Positions 41,353-50,026 of a stretch of 64,000 nucleotides of DNA are shown here, one piece after another. Both the position numbers and the translations under genes were made by a program. Position 1 is the stretch's first letter. Each line of letters opens with the position of its first letter. The stretch comes from Spyradocola sp034113365. GTDB taxonomy: Bacteria > Bacillota > Clostridia > Christensenellales > UBA1750. The stretch spans positions 1-64,000 of the forward strand of contig JAXEXP010000039.1 in NCBI GenBank assembly GCA_034113365.1, given 5' to 3'. Below the pieces are notes generated by a model. It did not search any database and had not been told where the DNA came from. It saw only the letters and a list, made by a program, of their open reading frames with translations.

Positions 41353-41937
41353 TTATGCGGGCTGGTATTCGACGTCAAGCTGGGCGGAGTGGAGCACATC
41401 GGCGGGGTCGCAGCGCAGGTCGAGCCACTGATCCTGCGCGGGCTTGGGCAGCAGCACCGGCATGCGGTCGTGGATGAAGGCGATGGCGGGGGCGGGCTCG
41501 CGGGTCAGGATCAGGAACTCCGGCTGCCCCTCCCGGATGCGGTAGATGCCCGCCATATAGATCATGCCGCACCCCGCCGCGCGGATCGCGTACTTGGTCC
41601 TTGCCTTGCCGCGGCGCTCCCATTCAAAGTAGCTGCTCGCGGGGATCAGGCAGCGGCGCTGCAGCATGCCGTCGCGGAACAGCGGCTTTTCCGCGGCCGT
41701 CTCGCTCCGCGCGTTGATGAGCACATGGCTGTCCCGCCGCCCATAGCCCCAGCGCATCGGGAACACCGCGCGCTCCATGCTGCGGCTGTTGGCCACCACG
41801 GGCACGGTGTCGGTGGGGAAGATCTCGCCGCAGGTCTTGACCGGGGCGTCGGCGGGCTTGCGCCGGTTGAGCATCCCGATGAGGGACCGCAGCTCCTCGT
41901 CCGAGTCCTCCTCCGCGATGAAAAAGCGTCCGCACAT
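41353..41937 (-). CDS. SOS response-associated peptidase family protein (YedK/HMCES)
   Basis: 194 residues. The start MCGRFF places the catalytic Cys at position 2 after Met removal, which fixes the ATG at 41937; AAAGGAGG lies upstream. NARSETAAEKPLF, RRCLIPASSYFEWE (catalytic Glu near residue 103) and FIHDRMPVLL (His near 165) are the SRAP triad. The family forms covalent links with abasic sites in single-stranded DNA to protect them. Confidence 0.93.
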   Translation of the reverse strand: MCGRFFIAEEDSDEELRSLIGMLNRRKPADAPVKTCGEIFPTDTVPVVANSRSMERAVFPMRWGYGRRDSHVLINARSETAAEKPLFRDGMLQRRCLIPASSYFEWERRGKARTKYAIRAAGCGMIYMAGIYRIREGQPEFLILTREPAPAIAFIHDRMPVLLPKPAQDQWLDLRCDPADVLHSAQLDVEYQPA

Positions 41938-42183
41938 GATGATCCTCCTTTGCAGTACAAACGGGAAAAGCGTTTCGGCGGCAGTCCGCGCCGCAACGGC
42001 GTGGCCCCGCAAACGGCGGGGGCGGGATGACAGGAACGCCTGTTTTTTGCATTGTAGCATACCCCGCGCCGCCTGTAAAGGGAAGAAAGATGCGGGCTCC
42101 GCTGCCGGAAGGGAGAAAAGGGCCGGACGGAAAGAGCGAGCCTGTGCGGGCAGGCGGATAGGGGGCGATATAGTTTGTCCGAA

Positions 42184-42289
42184 AAGGTTTGGTGGGATGC
42201 GAGGGGTGTGTTTCAGTGCGTCTGGGGCGTGGGCTGGAGCTTGACGGACACCTCATCAGTCGCCTGCGGGCGCCAGCTTATTGCGCACC
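42184..42289 (+). repeat. Element A, copy interrupted by tandem repeats
   Basis: GGTTTGGTGG...GTGTGTTTCAGTGCGTCTGGGG...ACACCTCATCAGTCGCCTGCGGGCG parallels 42738-42830 over about 95 bp, but instead of the final TTCCCCTCAAGGGGAAGCC it leads into the 118-bp repeats. The piece CTTCAAGGGGAAGCC reappears after them at 42641-42655. Confidence 0.6.
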
Positions 42290-42304
42290 GAACCAGCCGT
42301 TCCG

Positions 42305-42640
42305 GCTGTTCCGGTGTTCCGCATGGCTTATTCTCCAGAAACAGTCCACCGGACTGTTTCTTCCGAAACGCTCATGCTTCAGGGCTTCGCCCCTCCATAA
42401 GCGCACTGTGCTTCCCCTTCGGGAAAGCCCGGTGTTCCGGTCGGCTAATTTTCCGAAAACAGTCCACCGGACTGTTTTCTCCAAAACGCTTGACCTTCAG
42501 GGCTTCGCCCCTCCGTAGGCGCACCGAAACAGTCCTTCGGCCTGTTCCGGTGTTCCGGTCGGCTTATTTTCCAGAAACAGTCCACAGGACTGTTTCTTCC
42601 AAAACGATCGACCTCCAGGGCTTCGCCCCTCCGGGTGAAC
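42305..42640 (+). repeat. Three tandem 118-bp repeats
   Basis: Units align at CAGGGCTTCGCCCCTCC (42380, 42498 and 42616; period 118). Each also contains a GTTCCGGT start and the hairpin AAACAGTCC-ACC-GGACTGTTT or a close variant. Frames across the units are not maintained as a recognisable protein. No ribosome binding site is seen. Confidence 0.75.
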
Positions 42641-42737
42641 CTTCAAGGGGAAGCCGAGGGCTGCACGCCGTTGTTTTCTGCGTAGTTTTTCGGCAGTCCG
42701 AAGCAACCACGAAGGGGCCACACAGTTTGCCCCAAAA

Positions 42738-42848
42738 GGATTGGTGGAAATACGCGGGGTGTGTTTTAGTGCGTCTGGGGAGGGGGTGGTGCTGGACTAA
42801 CACCTCATCAGTCGCCTGCGGGCGACAGCTTCCCCTCAAGGGGAAGCC
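42738..42848 (+). repeat. Element A, complete copy
   Basis: Ends with the hairpin CAGTCGCCTGCGGGCGACAG-type and TTCCCCTCAAGGGGAAGCC. Reverse complement of the copy at 1562-1640. The 41938-42942 interval holds these repeats and no gene I can support. Confidence 0.6.
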
Positions 42849-42942
42849 TTGGGTTTTTCTGCGTGGTTGTTCGGTAGCTTGACGCAGCCCCAAAGGGGTC
42901 GCCATGGATCGTCAGCAAGCGGGCAGGAGGGCGTGGAGGGGG

Positions 42943-43644
42943 TCATTCCACCTTCAGCATGCGGTACCCTACGCCGATGTGCGTCTGGATGTACTGCGGC
43001 GAATCGGGCGTGGGCTCCAGCTTTTTGCGCAGCGTCGCCATGAACACGCGCAGCGAGGCCACGTCGTTTTCCCAGCTGCGGCCCCAGATGTTCTGCGTGA
43101 TGAAGGTGTGCGTCAGCACCTTGCCCACGTTCTGCGACAGCAGGCACAGCAGCTTGTACTCAATGGGCGTCAGATGCAGCTCCTGCCCGTCCAGGTAGGC
43201 GCAGCCCCCGGCGTAATCCACGCGGAGCTTGCCGTTGACGAACACCGAGCCCGCCGTCAGGCTCTCGGCGGACATGTAGGACAGCCTGCGCTGCGTCACG
43301 CGCAGCCGGGCCAGCAGCTCCTCCACCGAGAAGGGCTTGGTCAGGTAGTCGTCCGCGCCGGCGTCCAGCGCCTCGATCTTGTCCGCGTCCTCGCTGCGCG
43401 CGCTGATGACGATGATGGGCAGGTTGGACCAGGAGCGGATATTGCGGATCACCTGCACGCCGTCCATGTCGGGCAGGCCCAGGTCCAGCAGCACGATGCT
43501 GGGGTTGTGCGACGAGGCCTCCAGTATGGCCGACTCGCCGTTTGCCGCCACCAGATAGCGGTAGTCGTTCGCCTTGAGCGTGGTGGTGATGAGGTTGCGC
43601 ACCGGAGGGTCGTCCTCCACCACCAGGATCAGCGTTTTATTCAT
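42943..43644 (-). CDS. kdpE: Response regulator KdpE
   Basis: 233 residues, OmpR type. Receiver domain with LILVVEDDPPVRNLI at the start and phosphoacceptor Asp in IVLLDLGLPDMDGV (near residue 53); winged-helix domain from about 130 (LTPIEYKLLCLLSQNVGKVL, FMATLRKKLEPTP). It overlaps the kdpD stop by 8 bases and is the last gene of the potassium operon. Normally activates kdpFABC under low K+; no such genes are in the window. Confidence 0.9.
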   Translation of the reverse strand: MNKTLILVVEDDPPVRNLITTTLKANDYRYLVAANGESAILEASSHNPSIVLLDLGLPDMDGVQVIRNIRSWSNLPIIVISARSEDADKIEALDAGADDYLTKPFSVEELLARLRVTQRRLSYMSAESLTAGSVFVNGKLRVDYAGGCAYLDGQELHLTPIEYKLLCLLSQNVGKVLTHTFITQNIWGRSWENDVASLRVFMATLRKKLEPTPDSPQYIQTHIGVGYRMLKVE

Positions 43645-46264
43645 GCAGCTCTACCTCCCCTGCGGGCACCGTAAAGGTAAACACCGCGCCCTGCGGCACG
43701 TTGTCCGTCACCGCGATGGTCCCGCCGTGCGCCGTGACGATGGTCCTGCACAGCGACAGCCCCAGCCCCAGGCTCCTGCGGCTGTCCGCCACCTGGTTGG
43801 CCCCGCTGTAAAACATGTCGAACACCCGCTTTTTCTGCTCGTCCGGGATGCCCGGGCCGTTGTCGGCCACCGAGACCTCCACCCATTTGTCCCTTTTCTG
43901 CATGCAGATCTCGATCACAGAGCCCGCGGGCGTGTATTTGATGGCGTTGTCCACCAGGTTGATGAGCAGCTGCACGATGAGCTTGACGTCGATCTGCGCC
44001 AGGATCAGCTCCTGCGCGCTGCGCACGCGGATGGTGTGCTCGCACTTCCGGCGGTTGATGTGCCGCAGCGCCTCGGCCACCACCTCGTCCATCAGCTCCA
44101 CCGAGCGGTTGAGGCTCACCTGCCCGCCCTCGATGCGCGTGACGGCCAGCAGGTTCTCCACCAGGTTGATCAGCCACATGGAGTCGTCGTAGATGTCCGT
44201 GAAGGTCTGCTCGCGCGTCTCGTCGTCCATCTTGGCGTAGTTGACCATCAGGTTGCTCGCGCTGCCCGAGATGGAGGTCAGCGGCGTGCGCAGGTCGTGC
44301 GAGATGGCGCGCAGCAGGTTGGCGCGCAGCTGCTCGTTTTTGGCCAGCAGCGCCGCCTCCTCCTTCTCGCGCGCGTTGCGCAGGTTCTCCATCGCCAGCG
44401 CGCACTCACCCAGGATCGACAGCAGCACGCTGTTTTCAAAGGGATCCAGGTGACCGCCGTTCATGCAGATGCCCACCACGCCGTACACCTGCCGGTTGAC
44501 GCGGATGGCAAGATACAGGCACTTCGCGCCGGAGAAGGTGTCCGTGGTGGCGCCCGCGTGCTTGTTGTTGCGCAGCACCCACTCGGCCACGGCGCGCTCG
44601 CCCTCTGCGGTCAGGTCCTGCCCGCCGCTCTCCGCGGCGCGGTAGAGGCGCGGCTGCTCGAGCGAGGCGCCGCCGGAGGGGTAGACCACCAGGTCGCGCC
44701 GCAGCAGCTTCATCAGCTGCTCTGCCGCCGCGTCGATCACCGCGGGCTCGTCGCCCGCCTTTTGCAGCAGCTGGTTGGTCTCAAACAGGATCCGGGTGCG
44801 GTAGGCCGCTCTGGCCGACTGCCGGGCGCTCTCCTTGAGCCGCGTGGCCAGAGAGCCCGTCAGCAGCGCCATCATGAACATGATGACGAACGTCACCAGG
44901 TACCTCGGGTCATAGAAATTGAAGGTGTAGCGCGGGCTGGTGAAAAAGAAGTTGAACACAAGCACGTTCACCAGCGAGGAGAGCAGCCCGCACAGTTTGC
45001 TGCTGGTGATGACAGAGATCACCAGCACGCCGAAGATGTACACCGCCACGATGTTGGCCTCGGTAAAGCCCAGCGCGTCAAACGCGCCGCCCACCAGCGT
45101 CGCGGCCAGCAGCACCAGCAGGCTCTTGCCCACGTCCCGCGCCGTGATCGCCAGCACCTCGCCGCGCCTGCGCCCCGGCACGCGGTAGCTGCCCGCGCTG
45201 GCGTCGGGGATGACGTGGATGTCCAGATTGGGCGCCTGCGCGATGAGCCGCTCGGTCAGCGTGGGCTTGCCCAGCAGCCCGCGGCGCGTGGCCGTGCTGC
45301 GCCCGATCACGATCTTGGACACCCCCGACAGCCGCGCAAATTCCGCGATCTGGAAGGGCACGTCCTCGCCGTAGCTCGTCTCCACGGTCGCGCCCAGCTG
45401 CTGGGCCAGCCGCACGTTCTCGCGCAGCCGGTTTTTGTCCTCCTCGCTCATCGCCTCGCCGCCCGGCGTCTCCACGAACAGCGCCGTGAACGCCCCGCGG
45501 AAGGCCGTGGCCATGCGCGCCGCCGTGCGGATGATCTTGGCGTTGGAGGGGGAGGAGGACAGGCACACCAGGATGTGCTCGTCGGTGTGGTAGTCGCTGC
45601 GGCTCTGCATGCGCGCGCGCTCGGTCAGCAGATTGACGCGGTCGGCGCAGCGCCGCAGCGCCAGTTCGCGCAGCGCGGTCAGCTTTTCGACGGTGTACCC
45701 GTCCGCGGCCCGCGCGTCCCCGCCCGGCGCGCCGCCCCGCAGCCGCTCGAGCAGCTCCTCGGGCTCGATGTCCACCAGCTCCACCTGATCGGCCTGGTCA
45801 AACGCCGAATCGGGGATGCGCTCGCCCACCTGCACGCCCGTGATGGAGGCCACCGTGTCGTTGAGGCTCTCGATGTGCTGCACGTTGACCGTGGTGTAGA
45901 CGTCGATGCCCGCCCGCAGCAGCTCCTGCACGTCCTGATAGCGCTTGGCGTGCCGGCTGCCCTCCGCGTTGGCGTGCGCCAGCTCGTCCACCAGGATCAG
46001 CTGCGGCCTGCGGCGCAGCGCCGCGTCCAGGTCGAATTCGCACAGCAGGCGGCCGCCGTGCAGCACCTGCCGCGCGGGCAGCTGCTCCAGTCCGCGCAGC
46101 AGCGCCGCGGTCTGCGGCCGCGCGTGCGGCCCGATGACGCCCACCGCCACGTCCGTCCCGCGCGCCCGGGCCTGCTGCGCCGCCTCCAGCATCGCATAGG
46201 TCTTGCCCACGCCCGCCGCGTAGCCAAAGAATATCTTGAGCTTGCCCCGGCCCTCACTGCCCAT
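43637..46264 (-). CDS. kdpD: Sensor histidine kinase KdpD
   Basis: 875 residues. N-terminal KdpD domain with Walker A FFGYAAGVGKTYAM (residues 9-22) and LILVDELAHAN; a Usp-like domain at about 230-350 (HILVCLSSSPSNAKIIR); four membrane helices at about 375-475; a GAF-like segment; phosphoacceptor RAISHDLRTPLTSISGS (His near 655) and ATPase boxes NLVDNAIKYTP and GPGIPD. Full-length KdpD. Other KdpD proteins of Bacillota bind cyclic di-AMP through the Usp domain; not testable here. Confidence 0.93.
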   Translation of the reverse strand: MGSEGRGKLKIFFGYAAGVGKTYAMLEAAQQARARGTDVAVGVIGPHARPQTAALLRGLEQLPARQVLHGGRLLCEFDLDAALRRRPQLILVDELAHANAEGSRHAKRYQDVQELLRAGIDVYTTVNVQHIESLNDTVASITGVQVGERIPDSAFDQADQVELVDIEPEELLERLRGGAPGGDARAADGYTVEKLTALRELALRRCADRVNLLTERARMQSRSDYHTDEHILVCLSSSPSNAKIIRTAARMATAFRGAFTALFVETPGGEAMSEEDKNRLRENVRLAQQLGATVETSYGEDVPFQIAEFARLSGVSKIVIGRSTATRRGLLGKPTLTERLIAQAPNLDIHVIPDASAGSYRVPGRRRGEVLAITARDVGKSLLVLLAATLVGGAFDALGFTEANIVAVYIFGVLVISVITSSKLCGLLSSLVNVLVFNFFFTSPRYTFNFYDPRYLVTFVIMFMMALLTGSLATRLKESARQSARAAYRTRILFETNQLLQKAGDEPAVIDAAAEQLMKLLRRDLVVYPSGGASLEQPRLYRAAESGGQDLTAEGERAVAEWVLRNNKHAGATTDTFSGAKCLYLAIRVNRQVYGVVGICMNGGHLDPFENSVLLSILGECALAMENLRNAREKEEAALLAKNEQLRANLLRAISHDLRTPLTSISGSASNLMVNYAKMDDETREQTFTDIYDDSMWLINLVENLLAVTRIEGGQVSLNRSVELMDEVVAEALRHINRRKCEHTIRVRSAQELILAQIDVKLIVQLLINLVDNAIKYTPAGSVIEICMQKRDKWVEVSVADNGPGIPDEQKKRVFDMFYSGANQVADSRRSLGLGLSLCRTIVTAHGGTIAVTDNVPQGAVFTFTVPAGEVELHE

Positions 46265-46292
46265 GTCCGCACCTCCCCGCGCTCAAGTGCCT

Positions 46293-46298
46293 ATTATA
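46293..46298 (-). promoter_or_regulatory. Possible -10 box upstream of kdpD
   Basis: TATAAT on the minus strand 29 bases before kdpD, without a good -35 element. It could allow kdpDE expression separate from ktrBA. Confidence 0.3.
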
Positions 46299-46318
46299 CC
46301 ACATCGCGCCGCCGCACG

Positions 46319-46624
46319 CTATCTCCCGGCCCGCCACAGCAGCACCGCGCCGCGCGCCTGCCCCGAGCGCAGGAAGATGGCGTCCAGCCGCCCCGCATCC
46401 AGCGCCCGGCGCAGCTCCTGCTCCGACCCAATGTACAGACGGACCTCCCCCAGCAGCCCGCACAGCGCGTCCGCGTCCAGCCCGCGCTCCACGCCCAGCC
46501 GCAGGCCCGCCGCCTCCGGCTCCTGCGGCGCGCTGCCCTTGAGCAGCCTGTCCAGCCGCGCCATAAAAAACCAGACGCCCGCCAGCACCGCCGCCAGCGC
46601 CGCGATCCAGATCAGGTCCCGCAT
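46319..46624 (-). CDS. Small membrane-anchored protein of unknown function
   Basis: 101 residues. Residues 2-24 (DLIWIAALAAVLAGVWFFM) form a single membrane helix; the rest is a soluble domain with LYIGSEQELRRALDAGRLDA near the middle, reminiscent of but not assignable to a known fold. AGGAGGGG precedes the ATG at 46624. It lies between ktrA and kdpD in the same direction (gaps 34 and 54 bases), so it may belong to potassium control. Confidence 0.6.
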   Translation of the reverse strand: MRDLIWIAALAAVLAGVWFFMARLDRLLKGSAPQEPEAAGLRLGVERGLDADALCGLLGEVRLYIGSEQELRRALDAGRLDAIFLRSGQARGAVLLWRAGR

Positions 46625-46658
46625 GATCACCCCTCCTGCCCTGTTTCGCCTGCCGCCG

Positions 46659-47306
46659 TCAGGTGTGGAAGCACCGCTGCAGATCCTTGTTGCGCCCCAG
46701 CACCAGCATGACCTCGCCCTCGTGGAGCACCACGTCCGGCGACAGGGACAGCGCCAGCTTGCCGTCCTTCTTTACGCCCATGATGTTGATGTTATACTTT
46801 TTGCGGATATCGATCTGCCCGATGGTGCGGCCTGCCCACGCCTTGGGCACCGCCAGCTCGAACATGCCGTGCTCCTCGTCCAGCTCCACATAGCCCAGGA
46901 TGTGGTCCGAGCTGTACCGGATGGCGGTCCAGCGCGCCAGCTGCTTTTCGGGGTAGACCACCTCGTCCGCGCCGTTTTTGAGCAGAAAGCGCTCCTGCAC
47001 GTCGCTCTTTGCGCGCGACACCACAAGCCGGGCGCCCAGCTCCTTGAGCAGCGCCGTCGTCTCCAGCGAGCACTGGAAGTCCGTGGCCACCGTGACGATG
47101 CACACGTCGTAGTTGCGCACGCCCAGCGACTCCATGAACGCCGCGTTGGTGCAGTCGCCGATCTGCGCGTTGGTGACAAAGGGCAGCACCGCCTCGACGC
47201 GGTCCTCCGCGCTGTCCACCGCCATCACCTGATGCCCCAGGTGGTTCAGGTGCATCGCGATGTGCCGCCCGAAGCGCCCCAGCCCGATCAAAAGTATGGT
47301 TTTCAT
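46659..47306 (-). CDS. ktrA: Potassium uptake regulatory subunit KtrA (TrkA family)
   Basis: 215 residues. RCK_N Rossmann domain with ILLIGLGRFGRHIA at residues 3-16 and MAVDSAEDRVEAV, then RCK_C domain from about 135 (VPKAWAGRTIGQIDIRKKYN, GEVMLVLG). Gates the KtrB channel by binding ATP/ADP and, in many Bacillota, cyclic di-AMP. ATGAGGAGAAG precedes the chosen ATG; the frame opens 5 codons earlier. It follows ktrB after 11 bases. Confidence 0.9.
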   Translation of the reverse strand: MKTILLIGLGRFGRHIAMHLNHLGHQVMAVDSAEDRVEAVLPFVTNAQIGDCTNAAFMESLGVRNYDVCIVTVATDFQCSLETTALLKELGARLVVSRAKSDVQERFLLKNGADEVVYPEKQLARWTAIRYSSDHILGYVELDEEHGMFELAVPKAWAGRTIGQIDIRKKYNINIMGVKKDGKLALSLSPDVVLHEGEVMLVLGRNKDLQRCFHT

Positions 47307-47317
47307 GTTGCTTCTCC

Positions 47318-48655
47318 TCATCCTACCGTGATCTTCTCCTTTGGCAGCTTGGATAGGTTGTGCTGCTGCACGCCGATGCGCGCCGCGAACACCAGCGTCA
47401 GCCCGCCGACCCGGCCCATGAACATCAGCATCGTCAGGATCAGCTTGGACAGCCGCCCCAGCCCCGGCGTGATGCCCATGGACAGGCCCACCGTGCCCAC
47501 TGCCGACGCCGTCTCAAACAGGCAGGTCAGCATGGGCAGCCCCTCGATCAGGCTGATGACCAGCCCGCCGACAAACACCAGCACCAGGTACATCAGCAGC
47601 ACGGTGGCCGCGTTCCGGACCACGTCCTCGTCCACCCTGCGGCCGAAAAAGTGCGTGTACTTCTGCCGGCCGAAGGTGGATACCGCCGTGCCCAGCAGCA
47701 CCGCGGCGGTGGTGGTCTTCATGCCGCCCGCCGTGGAGCCCGGGCTGCCGCCGATGAGCATCAGCACGATGACCAGGTACTGCCCCGCCTCGCTCAGCCC
47801 TGACAGGTTCACCGTGTTGAAGCCCGCCGTGCGCGGCGTCACCGCCTGAAACAGCGAGATCAGCACGCGGTTCTTCACCGGCACGGCGTCAAACTCCAGA
47901 AAGAAAAAATACGCCGCCGGAAGGATGAGCAGCAGCGCCGTCATGCACAGGATCACCTTGCTCTGCATCCGGTAGCGGCGCAGGTGCAGCCCGTTGGTGC
48001 GCACGTCGTCCCAGGTCATAAAGCCGATGCCGCCCATCAGGATGAGCAGCATGATCGTGAGATTGATCACGGGCTCCTGCGCGTAGCTGGTCAGCGAGGA
48101 ATAGGCCCTGCGCGTGCCCATCAGGTCAAAGCCCGCGTTGCAGAACGCCGACACCGCGTGGAACAGCGCCATCCACAGCCCGCGCGCCCCGAAATCCCGC
48201 ACGAACACCGGCGCCATCACCGCCGCGCCCAGCAGCTCGGCGCACAGCGTGGTGCGGATGATGAACCCCGTCAGCCGCACGATGCCGCCTACCTTGGAGG
48301 CGGAGATGGCCTCCTGCATGGTGCTGCGCTGCATCAGCGAGATCTTGCGGCCCGAGATGATGGCAAAGGACGCCGCCACCGTGATCACGCCCATGCCGCC
48401 GATCTGGATCAGCAGCAGGATCACCGCCTGCCCAAAGGGCGACCAGTAGGTCGCGGTGTCGTGCACCACAAGGCCCGTGACGCACACCGCGGACGTCGCG
48501 GTGAACAGCGCGTCGCCAAAGCTCGCCGGCACGCCTGCCCGCCGCGCGATGGGCAGCATCAGCAGCAGCGTCCCCAGTAGGATCACTGCGGAAAATCCCA
48601 ATATGATGATCTGAAACGATGTCAGCTTCCTGTTTCTGTGAAGCATCAGGTCCAT
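47318..48655 (-). CDS. ktrB: Potassium uptake transmembrane protein KtrB (TrkH family)
   Basis: 445 residues with four repeated M1-P-M2 units. Pore loops hold the glycine filter residues: SAVCVTGLVVHD (near 78-89), ALFHAVSAFCNAGFDL, ALFQAVTPRTAGFNTV and SAVGTVGLSMGITP. Start ATG at 48655 with AAGGGGTACGCG upstream; an earlier in-frame ATG 16 codons upstream lacks a site. First gene of the operon ktrB–ktrA–small gene–kdpD–kdpE. Confidence 0.93.
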   Translation of the reverse strand: MDLMLHRNRKLTSFQIIILGFSAVILLGTLLLMLPIARRAGVPASFGDALFTATSAVCVTGLVVHDTATYWSPFGQAVILLLIQIGGMGVITVAASFAIISGRKISLMQRSTMQEAISASKVGGIVRLTGFIIRTTLCAELLGAAVMAPVFVRDFGARGLWMALFHAVSAFCNAGFDLMGTRRAYSSLTSYAQEPVINLTIMLLILMGGIGFMTWDDVRTNGLHLRRYRMQSKVILCMTALLLILPAAYFFFLEFDAVPVKNRVLISLFQAVTPRTAGFNTVNLSGLSEAGQYLVIVLMLIGGSPGSTAGGMKTTTAAVLLGTAVSTFGRQKYTHFFGRRVDEDVVRNAATVLLMYLVLVFVGGLVISLIEGLPMLTCLFETASAVGTVGLSMGITPGLGRLSKLILTMLMFMGRVGGLTLVFAARIGVQQHNLSKLPKEKITVG

Positions 48656-48892
48656 TCGCGTACCCCTTTGCGCCTCTGTATTGGCTCTTAATGATACGGC
48701 CAAACAGCTAAAGAAAGTGAAAGAATCTTGCCGCGCGCATTAAGAACGTCTAAAGATGCCCGCCCGGGCGGGGGCAAGGGGCACATCCATCCCACCGTCG
48801 CGGATCGCGCCCTGGGAAGGGCTTGCAAACCTTTTCGGATGCGAAGGAGCGTCATTCGGCGCTGTTTTTATGGGTCAAAACAAGGCGACCGA

Positions 48893-48921
48893 TTGACCGG
48901 GATGTCATCAGGAATTATAAT
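48893..48921 (+). promoter_or_regulatory. Predicted promoter ahead of the remnant and def
   Basis: TTGACC (48893-48898), 17-base spacer, TATAAT (48916-48921). GGGAGGAGG follows at about 48943. Confidence 0.6.
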
Positions 48922-48929
48922 AACAGCGC

Positions 48930-49259
48930 AGAAACACGCATTCGGGAGGAGGCCCCTCGCATTTTGGGGGATGGGGTGCAATGCCCTCGCGAAATCGCGG
49001 CCTCGCCCGTTGTCCTGCCGTCCGCCCCGGAAGTTCACCAGGTCGAAAGCGGCGCGATGGGGAAGGCCGCCGTGCCGGAACGATACATAGCCTTCGGCGC
49101 AGAGGCGCCCAATCATGCCAACGACCGCATGAGCGCCACCGGCATCGCGCTGGCGGCCCTGCGATCTGCTCTATACAAGAGCGCGAAAGGGCAGAAGGAC
49201 CTGCCATGGCGTTTGAGGATCAGAAGGAATACAGGGAATTCTGCATGCCGCCCCAATAA
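48930..49259 (+). pseudogene. Possible degraded gene, C-terminal part
   Basis: One frame reads VLPSAPEVHQVESG, then AAVPERYIAFGAEAPN and SATGIALAALRSAL up to GQKDLP near 49200; the adjoining frame continues MAFEDQKEYREFCMPPQ and stops at 49259, as if one base pair of a codon had been lost. The end resembles the C terminus of Gfo/Idh/MocA-type oxidoreductases, but this is weak. No start codon fits the promoter and ribosome binding site in the same frame. It may simply be non-coding. No other gene in 48656-49284. Confidence 0.25.
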
Positions 49260-49284
49260 GCCGGGCACCAAGGAGGTACCGAAG

Positions 49285-49695
49285 ATGATTCAACCCATTA
49301 TGAAAGACCCGATTTTTCTGGCGCAGAAGTCCGCGCCTGCCACGGAACAGGATCTGCAGGCGGCCCGGGATCTGCTGGACACACTGACCGCCCATAGGGA
49401 CGGCTGCGTGGGCATGGCGGCCAACATGATCGGCGTTTCCAAGCGCATCATCGCCTTTGACAACGAGGGCAAGTACATGGTGATGTTCAACCCGGAGATC
49501 GTCAGGTGCGCGGAGCCCTACGAGGCGGAGGAGGGCTGCCTGTCCCTGCCCGGGACGCGGAAAGCCAGGCGCTATCGCTCCATCAAGGTCAAGTATCAGA
49601 ATGAGCAGTTTCAAACCCGCCTAAAGACCTTCACCGGCTGGACGGCCCAGATCATCCAGCACGAGATCGACCATTGCAGCGGGGTGCTGATCTGA
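49285..49695 (+). CDS. def: Peptide deformylase (short form)
   Basis: 136 residues. Motif 1 is GCVGMAANMIG (residues 39-49) where the usual Gln of GxGxAAxQ is replaced by Asn; motif 2 EEGCLSLPG holds the metal-ligand Cys; motif 3 QHEIDHCSG holds the two His and catalytic Glu. So the metal centre is complete. Shorter than the 150-170 residues of housekeeping deformylases and lacking a C-terminal extension, so it is probably a paralogue. AAGGAGGTACC precedes the ATG. Stands alone, followed by a terminator. Confidence 0.87.
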   Translation: MIQPIMKDPIFLAQKSAPATEQDLQAARDLLDTLTAHRDGCVGMAANMIGVSKRIIAFDNEGKYMVMFNPEIVRCAEPYEAEEGCLSLPGTRKARRYRSIKVKYQNEQFQTRLKTFTGWTAQIIQHEIDHCSGVLI

Positions 49696-49787
49696 GCCGC
49701 ATCGAACCAGCCGAACAGGCCCGGCCGTTTGCATTGCAAGCCCCCAAGTCCCGTGATTTCCGGTGCCAGCGGATGTCCGCGGCAGAT

Positions 49788-49871
49788 TCAGGTCTGGATG
49801 GCGTCAAGCCACGCCTGCGCCATCCCTTTCGGCATCCCAATGCCGATGCCCTCTGCCTGAGCAAAAAGCTC
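49788..49871 (-). pseudogene. Possible 27-codon gene remnant
   Basis: The minus strand reads ELFAQAEGIGIGMPKGMA then QAWLDAIQT and a stop, preceded by a TGA inside the terminator hairpin. The composition and phrase look like the C terminus of a solute-binding protein, but there is no start. The interval 49696-50026 otherwise holds only the terminator. Confidence 0.2.
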
Positions 49872-49903
49872 CAATCAACCTGAAGGGTTGATTGGAGCTT
49901 TTT
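49863..49903. terminator. Bidirectional terminator
   Basis: AAAAAGCTCCAATCAACC (49863-49880) is exactly complementary to 49886-49903: 18-bp stem, 5-base loop, A and T runs at the two ends. Ends def on the plus strand and the polysaccharide region's last gene is on the other side. Confidence 0.9.
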
Positions 49904-50026
49904 ATGTCCTGCCTGCAATCATTTCCGTTGATGAAGCTGGATTCCAGCTCAAGGTTCTGTGAAACAGGGGTTTGATCCCAGGCAGCAACGGCCTTGATTA
50001 GAGGGCTGGATTTTCCATCGCGTTCG

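Noticed and set aside
42305..42640. CRISPR array
   Set aside because: Only three units, the whole 118 bp is repeated rather than a short repeat with unique spacers, and no cas genes are near.
42175..42882. A 235-codon frame through the 118-bp repeats
   Set aside because: The repeat period (118) is not a multiple of three, so units fall into different frames; the product is unlike a protein and lacks a ribosome binding site.
43574..46711. Open frame of over 1000 codons opposite kdpD
   Set aside because: Antisense shadow of kdpD with low-complexity Arg/His/Gln; the minus strand carries all KdpD motifs.
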